NCBI RefSeq assembly: GCF_001625305.1
Contig: NW_017802725.1
Span: 149,977-213,976 of the forward strand
DNA length: 64,000 nt
Origin: Branchiostoma belcheri
Taxonomy: Eukaryota > Chordata > Leptocardii > Amphioxiformes > Branchiostomatidae
Direction: 5' to 3'
A program made the translations under genes and the position numbers. The notes beneath the pieces are model-generated. The model made no database searches. It worked only from the letters and a program-made list of their open reading frames with translations, and was not told the origin of the DNA. This document shows, piece by piece, positions 26,419 to 38,600 of the stretch; the stretch's first letter is position 1, and every line of letters begins with the position of its first letter.

Positions 26419-26610
26419 ACTCTCCAAGCAGAGGTTTGGGTTTCGGGTTATTTTTAGCGTGTTTTTAGGCTTTTTTATCGGGGTTTCTCTTTTGCACTGA
26501 ATTTTTTTTCCCACCAAACCCAACAATTCAGTGCAAAAGAGAAACCCCGATAAAAAAGCCTAAAAACAGCTAAAAATACCCCCAAAACCCAAACCTCTGC
26601 TTGGAGAGTA
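26419..26610. mobile_element. Mutator-like foldback MITE, copy 1
   Basis: A 192-bp hairpin with TIRs ACTCTCCAAGCAGAGGT and its complement; the arms are nearly identical over >70 bp. The 10-bp repeat CCATTTACAT occurs immediately on both sides (26409-26418 and 26611-26620), a target duplication in the Mutator/MULE range. The clean arms and flanks suggest recent insertion. Confidence 0.85.
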
Positions 26611-26763
26611 CCATTTACATGTAATTCACTTGTAGATGTGATTGGCAAGTGGAAGTATAAATTACCGGGGTGTCAGAGCTTAAAGTCCACAATGATTCTT
26701 CGTCAGACCACAGATAATTATTATTCCAGGACTATCTTTTAAAATGTTCCTATCCAGTAAGTT

Positions 26764-26852
26764 CGTAGCCTGGGTGCCAAACCCATAGCACACTGGACAC
26801 GATCTCAGTGAGATACTTTATGTCCAGTGTGCTATGGGTTTGGCACGCAGGC
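26764..26852. mobile_element. Foldback element TAGCCTGGGTGCCAAACC
   Basis: A near-perfect hairpin of ~40-bp arms around a short loop (CGATCTCAGTGAGATAC). A very short relative with the same termini is at 56239-56277. Confidence 0.8.
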
Positions 26853-28512
26853 TAGTAAGTTCTACACCTGTGTACAGATTCGCAGTTTCTCCTTATGTTA
26901 TTCCAGTACTTTTTCACACACCTGGAGGCCCCCATCTCTTAAATTTCAATGACTTGGGTTTAGATTCAAGTCCACTGTAATTATAGTCTTTCAGCCGCCT
27001 TTCCTTTTGTGCAGTTAAAATCTCGCTGTGCCCCAAAGGTTTTCCAGTGATCCTAGGATGACAATTACCTTATAACGTGCACTTCACTACACTTGTCAGG
27101 GCAGCGCTCAAAGTATTTTTTTTTTCTGCACACCTGCATGCAACATTCGAATTTACATGCACTGGGCAAGTTTTACCTGCACTACAGTTGCCTTTTACTT
27201 TGTAAAAGAATTGAAAAGTTTGGAAAAATAAGTTGCTTGTACCTGGTAGCACAATTTCTAATTTACATTAAGTTCTCTGCTGTCTTCATTCAATGATGCT
27301 ACTTTGAAGAATACAAGGCTGTTTTGGGCCATTGCTGGTCATACATCGAAATGTCCGGGACTGGCTTTGTCTTGGTCCTAGGTTAGGTGCAATATGACAT
27401 CAAAAATACCTGCTTGCCCCAATTTCACCTGCACTAAACCTGCATATGCGTTTCTATCCCTGCTTTTGAAGTCTCAGAACTTTGAATCCGTGGGATATGG
27501 AACGCATCGAGACCTATTTGTTTTGCCTTCCGTCCCCTAGGCTGCCTCAATCCCTCCATTACTAAAGGATCAAAGTCAAGTATTCAGATCTTATCACCAC
27601 CAAGTATTACCAGCTTCTCCCAAAGCCTGGGATCACACACTACAGGGGTGGGTGGGTGTTTGTGCAGGCACATCTGAAAGTTGGTAATGAAGACTGTTAA
27701 ATCAGGAGGGAGAGATGGGGGTCTGTACATGAGGGAAGTTTTTGTAATGCGAAATTCAAAGGTCAGGGTCTGAATCTACCTACCTCAGAAAAACATTTCC
27801 TTTTAAAGGCAAAAGAAATCCATAAATACAAGATACTGTAAGTCACTTTATAATTATATTTGCAGCAGCAAAATTTTGCAGTCTGATGAAAACAGGACAT
27901 GTTCACTGAAGCTTCTCTGAGCCGAAATTTTGTCGTGAGTACCAGTTTAACTTCTTCTTTCAGTGACATGTTCACTGAACTGCATCATCAGTGTATGTTC
28001 GCAATGGCGGCAGGTGTAGAAGACAGAAAGTTGGCAAATTATCCCCTTCACAGTAATGATAAATTCACAGAAATAACTGCAAAAATCGTGAATATTAAAG
28101 TACTGCGAAAGAATCATGATTTACAGTACAAGATAGTTTTGGCTGTTCACAAACAAGTTTTACCATCCTGTAAATAAGCACTATTTCTACAACTCTTGCA
28201 TTTCAAATGATACACATTTTATCTGTTGCTTGACAAACTTGTCTATGTTGCAGTAAAGTCTTTTGATTAATGACTTCAGGAGCTGCTGACAGCTATTGTC
28301 CACATGTTGTCCTGTTTATCATGATTGATGGATAAACCTGGAGTCCATCTTGTGGAAAATGTCTCAATTATCTATGCCTCTACAAGTCTTGGAGAAAAAA
28401 AGTTTACTTTTCTTCCTGCAATAAGACTTGTAACAGTTTCTAGCAAAGTGTAGACTAAACTAACATTAACCACAATTTAGGAAATAAAACATGGGGTTCT
28501 TGTGTTGTGTAC

Positions 28513-28680
28513 TTTTAAAGAGGGCCTGCATGGGGGGGGGGGTCCTGACAACGCTGTACGCTGAATTCGGAAACCTCTCGATAACACTTTGCCATAAATT
28601 CCAAGTGGCCTCAACGCATTACATAGAATTAAAACGGCCGATTACGCTCTACGGAAAAGGGCATGCGGGCCCCCTTTTAA
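28513..28680. mobile_element. Foldback relative of the 9035 element
   Basis: Ends TTTTAAAGAGGGCCTGCATG and GCATGCGGGCCCCCTTTTAA are imperfect inverted repeats. A G10 run lies next to the left end. Confidence 0.6.
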
Positions 28681-28744
28681 GTATAATTTTCTTCTATATG
28701 TTTACATTGTACATCCAATGACATTTCCTGGCTAACAATAGCCC

Positions 28745-28818
28745 GAGTGTCAGCCTTTCTAGCTTCCGTCCGCTCCCCACAATCCGCTACCGGACGAAAG
28801 CTACAAAGGCTGACACTC
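28745..28818. mobile_element. Short hairpin repeat GAGTGTCAGCCTTTCTAGCT
   Basis: Arms GAGTGTCAGCCTTTCTAGCT and AGCTACAAAGGCTGACACTC enclose TCCGTCCGCTCCCCACAATC. The enclosed segment recurs at about 51336 within another foldback. Confidence 0.7.
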
Positions 28819-31800
28819 CAGCAGTAGGCAAACAACACTTCTGCTCAGGAAATTCAGGTTTTATGTCTTTTCCTTTGGCAACTTCAAATCCAGTCTGTCT
28901 GTCTACTGTATCTATATAGTAAGTGGTATTTCGTTTTGGATATTGGTCCATTTCCAAGAAAGCGTTTGTCACTAAGGATAATTGCATTGGCGTCCTCAGC
29001 TGGCCTATTCCCAGATGAAACCCACATATCCAAACTGTGCCAGAGATTTGTGGACCTCAGAAAATGGTTCATGGCTATTCTGACTTATGAGAGCAGGGCT
29101 TAATAAAGAAGGGACAAGGCAACAGGGCAGGGAGATTTTGTTCTATGGGTCAGATCACATACAAGAGCATTTTCACACAGAACAACTCATGGCAGTTGGC
29201 TTGCTTGTCCTTTTTCAAAAGGCGGACAACAACAAAGTGTATATACATTGCGCATGGACATCTCAATTATTTCCCCTCCATACACAATATTGTAGTCCAC
29301 TGGTAGTGGTGTGTGTTCAACTCCCATACTCTTTTTCAAATGCTATGTGCTATGCAGAGAAAGCAGTATGTACCATTTTTTGAAAGTCTTTGGTATAACT
29401 CAGCCGGGGATCAAACTCACGACCTACTGAATGCAAGACAATCACTCAACCCACTTGGCCACTGCACCATTTCCTGCACTGGAACCATGAACCATGTAAA
29501 AGCTTTGGGTTGGCCCTGATCAGAGCCATGGTCAAGTTGCCATGTGACTTATCCCTGTGTGAATACCACGGGATCCAACATCAGCGGGGTACTACAGGCC
29601 CTCGCTTTTCTTTCCAGGGAAGGAATTCCTGTATTAGAGGTAGGCTTAAACCATCCTTATAGAAGCTTGAAGTGTCTATCTCTTCAGCTTATACTGTTTT
29701 TGAGGTAGGCACGTTCATGTACACTGTGATTCAACTTAGACTATGCGCCGATGGCATGAAGTGATAACATTGTGCATAGGTATGGAGGAAGACATGTTTA
29801 GCATATACTGTACATACTAACATATGGTGCAAGGTTCACACATTTAACATACTATACTGTACTATGTTGTTTACTTACCTTTTAGGTCTAACTGTAAGAA
29901 ATTCCACATTTCTAGTAAGTTAGTCTCAGTCCTACCTTTGAAATGACGACAATTTCTACAAAAATACTATTGTTGAAATGATTTTTATGGATGGATGGAT
30001 GAATTTTTATACAGGAATCAAAGAAACTAGCTAGCTATATACCAGTACATGTAAATACTGTGCCAATAGCTAGCTATACTACATGTAGTATACCGGTACA
30101 TGTACATGTAAATGCAGTGCCAACAGTGTGCTAGAACATTTAGCCGAGTCCCACTTTGCCAGGGTTGTCATGTGAAGTGTTCTGTGGGTGGTGGTGGTAT
30201 CAGTTCTCTACCCTTGAGCATGTATGATTGCCTGAACAGCAGTGGCTGGAGAGGCTATTTAACTTGCTGGAGTCTGATTGACACTTGTTGAAGGGTGGAA
30301 ACAACTGGATCATGAGTTTGCAAGCTGTTAGGCCTGGGAAAAGTAGTGTTGAACTCAGATTAAGGGCTTAATCTACTCTAAAAACATACCAGCGTTCTAG
30401 CTAGTGCAAAGTAGCGTAGGGGCCCCCTGCGCTATAATTTTGACCCCCTACGCTAAATTTTCCCCCCTACGCTATAATTTTGACCCCCTACACTAAATTT
30501 CCCCCCTATGCTAATTTCTAATACAGCATAGGGGCATTGTGACTATTTCTTTGTTCAGGAATGCCAGATCAAATGTGAAAAATCAAGGATACATTGTACA
30601 TATCTTAGAAATAACATTTTTTCCCTTTGGGTATCCCTCAAATTAAATGGCCTCTTTTTAAGCTCAAATTTTTAAGAGCTCCGCTTTGCTTCCTCATCAT
30701 GCGGCCAGTGCCACTACGCTAAAATTAAATCCTAGCTAGAACCCTGCATACCATCTCTCTCTCTTATTCTCTCTCATACCCGAACTACATTTTACGTACA
30801 ATACAGGTAAGAAGTATAATATTTTGCATGACATAATTTGGGACCAACAAGAAAATTATACTCTATAGGAACAATATTTTTTGTTCAATCTATCAAATTT
30901 GTTCCTTTTTTTCTGCTGCTCTGGTGAATCCTGGAATTATACTACATGTATAAGATAGTCAGTTAGGTACGTTAAAAAGAGTTGGAAAATCTTGCAATAT
31001 ATGTCCATGACTGTGACCCTGAAGGTCAAACTTGAAGGTCAAGCTTGTTTTTTCCACTACCCCCATCGTAGCTAAGCCCTGTGAACAATAATCACCCGGA
31101 TCTTACCTTATAGGCCTCTCAAATATTAACCAATTGGCTTGTGGGCTGAATTGGTTTTTGACAAGCACATACAGATATCAGTTTGCTATTACTAGTATTA
31201 GGTAGTGACTACTGTTATTATATGTTATTATACTGTTATTAAATGCTGGTAAAATTTGTCTGGTATAGGTAAGATACTAGTACATTGTAATTTCCCATAT
31301 TACCTGCACCAGTGCAGGTATGCAGAAAAAAGTATTTCGAGTCCTGAAATGGAATATAAGTTGTCATACGCCGTGTCTGCGCACCACATGTAGAAACATG
31401 CTGTTTGATTCAATACATGTATAGGCTCCAGGGCACTGGAACACTTCCAGTAAAAACAGTGTTCCACATATGTTAAAGTCTTCGACTTAATCCTAGAAAT
31501 GCTCTCCAGGTTCCCACACTGAATTCAAAGGGCTGCCAAAAAATCAGAAGCCTTCAAAAAGAGAATTTATCAAACATACCAAATGACTTACACATTCATT
31601 TTAACTTAAATCAAACTACGAAGCTTGTGATTACGAAGCACATTTTAACTGTAATTTCCAACAGGAGAAATTGAACTCAACCAAATTTGAATGGATTGCT
31701 CATTCAATGACAAAGACTGGAGTTGTACAGTCAAAAATGTCTGTAAATCCAATGTTTTGTGTCTCAAATTTACAGTTCAAACTTGCTTCATACTATGACT

Positions 31801-32200
31801 TCTACTGACACAGATGAACTTTCAAGATAACATGGACATCATTGATCCAGTAGTAAACTTAATTAACCCCAAGGGTGCTTTTAGGTACTGTCCATGGTAG
31901 ATAGACTATCTTCTAGGTCAATCTAGGGTCAAAGCAGCCTGAACTTATATTTAGGAAAAGAAGGAGGGGAAAGATAAGGCTTATCTGTAAGTGGACAACA
32001 CGTACAGCAGGGCGCATAAACAAAACCTGGAAATCATCCCTGGAAGATTATTATTAGGTGGGCCACAGACTCTCTTTTTGCAGCCAAGGGCTGAATTGCA
32101 AGGACCAAGTTTAAGTGATGGGTGGGGCCACCTTGGACTTAAAGAAAAGTACAGTGTGTATTTCCTATATGTAATTAGTTTATAATTATATGCAAAGTTT
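28819..32200. other. Gene-free stretch
   Basis: No supported exon. A decayed tRNA-like segment (GGGGATCAAACTCACGACC, complement of a B box) is at about 29406. A 62-codon minus-strand frame near 28884-29072 is protein-like but unplaced. Additional 3' exons of the minus-strand gene could be hidden here. Confidence 0.45.
30413..30540. repeat. Short C-rich tandem repeat
   Basis: CCCCCTACGCTAWAATTT-type units of ~27 bp repeat four times, flanked by inverted TAGCGTAGGGG and AGCATAGGGGC. It may be a decayed foldback. Confidence 0.7.
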
Positions 32201-32210
32201 TGTGAAGAAT

Positions 32211-32276
32211 ACACACACACACGCACACCTTGGACGTGAATTACAGTATGATAATATACCAAGTTTTGTGAAGAAT

Positions 32277-32310
<34 letters not shown>

Positions 32311-32358
32311 ACAAACACACACACACACACACACACATGCGTGCGCACACACACACAC

Positions 32359-32397
<39 letters not shown>

Positions 32398-32400
32398 AAC
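32211..32400. repeat. (CA)n microsatellite with duplicated leader
   Basis: GTTTTGTGAAGAATACACAC occurs twice (about 32198 and 32263), each followed by CA repeats; the second tract is ~120 bp with AAACAC interruptions and one ATGCGTGCGC break. Confidence 0.95.
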
Positions 32401-32615
32401 ACTACCAAAAACATACCCTTGGCAAATTAGAAAGGTAATGATTTCACATATATAATATATATATAAATGTATAGCACAGATCTAAAGATATCGAGTGATC
32501 GAGAGATTTCACAAGAAAGAATGAGAAGGTAGAAAACGACTCTCCATTGCCAGGTGTAAGGACTCACTCCGCAGTGCCCAGCACCCTTTCTACACACATA
32601 AGCACGTGTCTGTTG

Positions 32616-35600
32616 TCAGTACTGTTGAGCTAAGTGCCACACACTCACCTCACTGCCCTCCACCTCCAGCCGAGCAGCTCTCTGGCTCCGGTAGGCCGCT
32701 GGTGTCTCCCAGGTCGGCTGGGCTGTTAACCTGGGAATGCAGCAGAGGGCACGGTTGTCTTTTACTGTTGGTTGTAGGCATTTGATGATCATGGTACTCG
32801 TGTTCATTATGAAGCAAGTTTAAACCGTAATTTCCAACACAGGAAAGAAATTGACTTATCCAAATTTTCCACTGTATGACTCCAGAGTTTGCCGTTCAAA
32901 ATCTTACAAAATGACATTAAACTTTCTAAGAACTGCTTTGCAGTTACTAGAATGTAGAAGAACTATAAAATGCAAGCTACATGTATATGGAAGCTGTCTT
33001 GCAGAACACTATAACTATATAAGATCCTTGAAAAAGCATTATGCTTTGCCTCAGATGACTGCTTTACTTTTTAGAATTTTGGATTGTAAAACAGTGAGTT
33101 CTAACCAGAGCGATCGGTGACGGTTCCATCTCCTGTATTCCTGATGACGTCACCGGACTCAGTTGCTGTTCTTTGGTCGCCTTCTCAAACCTACATGTGT
33201 GCAAGTTCAACACAAATATGCATGTTTTATTGCTGTGTAGAAAATGTATGTTCTTTCTACATGAATATCCAGGAAAATGAGCATTTCAAACTACTCATCA
33301 TAATTGTTATAGTTAGATGATACTGCATTGAAATGTCTGATTAAACTACAATACACTGATATAACTTGCAGACTGAGTAGTTTTCTAACCAGCCTAAAAA
33401 TTTTTCCGTCATCTCAAGTTTGCTTGAAGTATTATGTAACATCATGTCAAGCGCCTCAAAATTTGAAATCTTGACCCTCTGAAATGCTGTTAACTGTATT
33501 TTGAGGACAATTTTGCTCATAGATCAAGCAATGATCATATCTTAATATCTTAATATTATATTTTTGTCCATCAAATATGACGGATTGGGCAAAATTTTTG
33601 TCCATCATAAGTGTCAAAATTCCATCAAATGACAGAAAGAGTGCTGCTGACTCTGCGACTTCGAACTCTTACACTTTAGATAATCCTTTGCACATCTAAA
33701 TGTAAGCATGGTTTTAAGCTATCTACTATTGATGCCCCTTCTAGTTCTATTCTTGCTGGCAGGGAGTTCCATGCTATAATTATAGTTCTAGGAAAAAAGT
33801 TTTGTAACATCTGACAACATCGTCCCTTATAATTAGGTAACTACGGTCTAACTTGAAGACTGAGAAAGTCATTACACCTAACGTTTGCGCATATAACTGT
33901 AAACTTTATGATACATTGATCTAACTGATGAAGCTTGATGAGAATGATTGGCACCTGTCACAGAACTCCTGTATGGCGGTGTAGACCTCCTCCTGTCTGG
34001 CAGGGGGTGCCTGGTGCACCCGGGTGGTGGGGAGGGGGGCAGGCGGGTGGCCCAGGGGGCTGACAGTCGCCGAGGGGGGGCGTCTGGTAAGCTTCTGGAG
34101 CAAGGCTTTATGGGCACACCTGTAGGTATATGCAGACAAGTACTGTAATTCCTTATTTTTTCCTGGTACTGTTATGTTCACTGTTTTCACTGTCACTTCT
34201 GTACTGTAAACTTATCATTACAGTTAACAAATAATTCCTGGATTTTCTCTTTCCTGCACCTGTTTTAATAGTGGATATATAGTTCCGTGACCATGTCCAT
34301 TTTTCTCAGACTGTAAACTTTTGCTACCGTGAACATAAAGTGAATTACAGTAATCAAGCCATCGCCTTTACTTTTAAATATGGCAGAAATGATGGAATCC
34401 TTGCAAATTCAGGTGATCTTGACTTGAGATCTAAGTAAATATATACACACACATACACACTTATAATCATATGAGAGAAAGAGAGAGAGAAAGAGAGATA
34501 AATGACAGATGGATACTGTGTAGATTGATGGACTAAGGTAGAGAGATAGATATAGTTTGCCCCGTATTCAATGGTAGCCGATTCATATTTTTCTTACAAC
34601 GATACATGGCCACCTAGTTTTATAACATGAAAGTATAAGTACATGTAAGGTAAATCCAACATGCTGCCTAAATTTTTCCATTGCAAACCGTACCAGTATT
34701 TACATGCAGCTGACATGCACACTCCATATTTCAAGAACACTTCCAACTAGGCTGGACTCCTTTAAAGTTTAACGATTAAATGTTAGACACGTTGGCATCG
34801 CTGATAGCCATTACCACTTTCCTCTGCCAAATCTCAACCAAGTTTGATGAAGTTCGTGCCTGATTTTGTCCAGAAAGGTCTCCTGTCACTTGAGGAGACC
34901 AAATTCGAAGAAATGTCCTGACTTTGCTGCATGTTTACGTACGGCGAGTCACGCATGTACGATCCTACCTTGTCAGGGTGCCAGTTTCTGCAGCTGTTTC
35001 GCTTCCCAACCAGACAGTTTAATTAAAAGGAAATGGGTTGGGAGAAGGTTTAGCCAGACTTTGCCAAACTTTTCCTGGCGCTCTTCCCATAAATATCGGG
35101 CAGCTGTCTTCATGACATGCAAGCTACAGGTGAGGCAGTGGTCAATAAAGCACTGCTGTACTGCTTTTCTGTACCTGTTATCTGTATGGTTGGTATGACT
35201 GCCCTTTGGCATAACACACCAGCTTCTGTAGCTGTTTCTGTATAGCTGGTATAACTCACGCAGCCCTTTGGCATAACACACCAGCCTCTGTATCTGTTTC
35301 TGTATAGCTGGTATAACTGCCCTTTGGCGTAACACACCAGCTTCTGTATCTGTATAGCTGGTATAACTGCCCTTTGGCGTAAAACACTAGCTTCTGTATC
35401 TGTATCTACATGTATATAACTGGTATGACTGCTCTTGAATGGCATAACACACCTGGTCCAGCTTCTGTATCTGGGTTCCAGGCAGGCACAGTACATTTTG
35501 CTGATGTGCTTGTAGTTACTAACTCTCCAAGCAGAGATTGGTGGTCAAGTCTAGATCTGTTACCTTTCTATACGTGTAAAAAAACAGGGCATATATAGAC

Positions 35601-38600
35601 ATGTTACAATCTTCCCCACAAACCTCTGCTTGGAGAGTGATAGTTACTGACCTGGCTGCGTCATGGATGACCCTCTCCACTGCAGGGGTGAGGTCTGCAG
35701 CGTCTGTTACCGTGACTACAGGGGGAGGGTGGGACTTCAGGAAGTTCTGCAGGAGGGTGTCAAAGTCTTGTGGCAGGGCTGAGAACAGGGCAGTCGGCAC
35801 AGCCATCTGGAAATATTGGAATAAATGGATGGATGGATGGATGGATGGATGGATGGATGGATGGATGGATGGATGGATGGATGGATGGATGGATGGATGG
35901 ATGGATGGATGGATGGATGGATGGATGGATGGATGGATGGATGGATGAATGAATGAATGAATGGTTTATCGGTGTACAAACAAGAGCATCTTGCAGCCTG
36001 AATTGCATGCTCCTTTACATCATTCCAATCAACATAATGAGGTTGAAGGCTGGCTGGTAATACAGTTGATAAAACTACTAAGTATAATTACTTTAAATGT
36101 AAATTAGAATAATTCCGAAAGTCTGATCAACAGATATAAAGAGCTAAAATTTCTATCAAGAATGTCAATAAGCTCGTTTTCACGGCTCCTTCTGGCCACG
36201 TGATGTCTCATAGAGGAATGTCAGTATTCTTAGGGAAGGAATAAACATTTATTAATTAGAAACAAGGTCTTCAAATTATAGTCACCTTGTCACAGTCCCT
36301 CCATGTGATGAAAAGGTCTCGCAGGAGCGGGAAGATGGCATGAGACTTGAAGGCGTACGATCCTTCCACCACGATCTTCTCTACGATCTTAAGTGACATG
36401 CAGACGGGCGCGGGGGCTTCCTTAGCCGCCATGACAGGCGAGATCGCCGCTGCCGATCGGTACGGTGGGGTGTTTGGGTTGCTGGAAGGGCTGGAGTTGG
36501 GGGTGTTGGTGTTCACTCGCAGATACGGGACCTCCCCGCCACGTAGCCGCTTGAAGGGTGGCTGGGATGTGGAAGGAAAGCTGCTGGGGGGAGCAGAGTT
36601 GTTGTGATAGCCCTGCAAAAAGGAGGAGAAATAATTTATTTATTAACCCTCGTTCTGCTGGCATTTTTTACACAATATTTTTCAATAATTTCATGTCTTA
36701 ATCAGGTCATAGACCCTTGACAGCCACGACAAAAAACACTTATTCAAGCAACAGTAAACTGGATATGATTTTAGAAACAGTCGGACATTTCATGTAGCAT
36801 CCACTACCTTTCTTCAGTGACACTAAAGACTTGCAGGAGAAATGCAGGTTTATACATGTAAACACAAACTATTTCTTCCTATAGTTCCTACAGTTCTTAG
36901 AAATACCTGTGTTGATACACAATTATAACTAGGAACCTACGTTTGAGAAGGGAAAGACGTTGGGAGGGTAGTTGGAGTGGCTGGGCGGCGCGGTGTTGCC
37001 ATAGTGGATGGTGCTCTGGGTGTTATACTGCGGCTGTAGGGGGTAGTACGGGCGGCTGTTCGGCGAAACGCGCTTCGGAGGACGGATCGTCTTGGAGTAC
37101 TGCCCGCCCTCGCCAGGGGGCTGGAGGTAGGGCGAGTTGCCGTGGCGACTGGAAGGCATGTTCTGAGAGCGTCCGTAGCCGCTGAGGTTCACGTTAAACT
37201 GCTGGTGGCCGGTTCCGTTGGGCACGTTGCGAGCGTTGGGCTCCAGCTGGTACTGGGCTCCATGGTGGCTCACTGTGGGCGGACGGGACCTGGGAAAAGA
37301 CAAGGAAGATGTGGGGTCGTGTGGCGCAACAGCAGAGTGCGCGACTCGGAATTAAGAGGTCCCGGGTTCGAGTCCTGACATGCCACCGATCTTGTGCCCT
37401 TGGGAAAGGCATTTTACACGACTTTCCCCACTAGACTTGAGTGTTGTCTGACCAGTATTTGTTTCTATGTGCGGGACACACCACCAGCAACAGCTGCCTC
37501 TGTTCCGCGTGTATTGCACTGTTGCAATTTCAATAAATAAAAAAAAAATCAAATTAAATCAAATCAAGGAAGATGAAATATGCATTATCCACAAAGCTGT
37601 CATACAAACTACTAAAGCACCCAATGCCATACAGTCACTTTCACCTGGAATATACAGTTCCTGACGAATTCTGACAACATAAGGATTACATTGATGGAAA
37701 AAAGGAAAAGAAAGTGATCTCAATTCAGTTTCAGGTCACTAAAGAGCTCATCTCCCACTGGTTGTGAAAGATGCTATGTACAATATTTACAGGTTCATTG
37801 TACCGGGGACATTCCCCTAGCTGTTTTCACCAAGTGCAATGGACCACAGCTTAACGTCCCATCATAATTAAGGACTGCAACCCTTTCCAGTAGCATGCAT
37901 ATCGGGATTCAAACTCCCAACCACTTGACTTGGTTCAGAGGCAGGGTTGCTAACCACTGGACTACGCACACTACCATACCACAACAGCCAGGGATCAAAC
38001 TCCCAACGTTGTCCAGAGGCGAGTCACTAACCACTGGACTAGACACACTACCGAAAGTACCTGGAGTAGGGGGGTGGGCCATGCAACTTCTGCTGCTGCC
38101 ATCCTACCATATATGATAACAGATGGGAGGATTCAAACTCCCAAACTCTTGGTGCAGAGGCGAGTCTGGACTACACACACTACCGAAAGTACCTGGAGTA
38201 GGAAGGTGGGCCGTGTGGTTTCTGCTGCTGCCATCCTACCATATATGACAACAGCCGGGATTCGAACTCCCAAACTCTTGGTCCAGAGGCAGAGTCGCTA
38301 ACCACAGTACTGCACACGCTACCATAAGTACATGTACCTTGAGTAGGCAGGTGGGCCGTGTGGTTTCTGCTGCTGCCATCCTACCATATATGACAACAGC
38401 CGGGATTCGAACTCCCAAACTCTTGGTGCAGAGGCGAGTCACTAACCACTGGACTACACACACTACAAGAAGTACCTTGAGTAGGGGGGTGGGCCGTGTG
38501 GTTTCTGCTGCTGCCATCCTACCATATATGACAACAGCCGGGATTCGAACTCCCAACCGCCAAACTCTTGGTCCTTAGGTGGGGTCGCTAACCAATGGAG

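Noticed and set aside
28787-29072. Overlapping minus-strand frames near 28.9 kb
   Set aside because: Protein-like in part, but bounded by a hairpin repeat, split over two frames and without splice signals that link them to the minus-strand gene.
35601-36008. Met-Asp-Gly-Trp and Ile-His-Pro-Ser repeat frames
   Set aside because: Both are translations of the (TGGA)n microsatellite; the real exon here is 35806-35652 on the minus strand.
37890-38550. Possible tRNA genes
   Set aside because: A- and B-box-like parts are present, but no complete cloverleaf; the sequence is repeated as fragments within a tandem array, as expected of SINE pieces.
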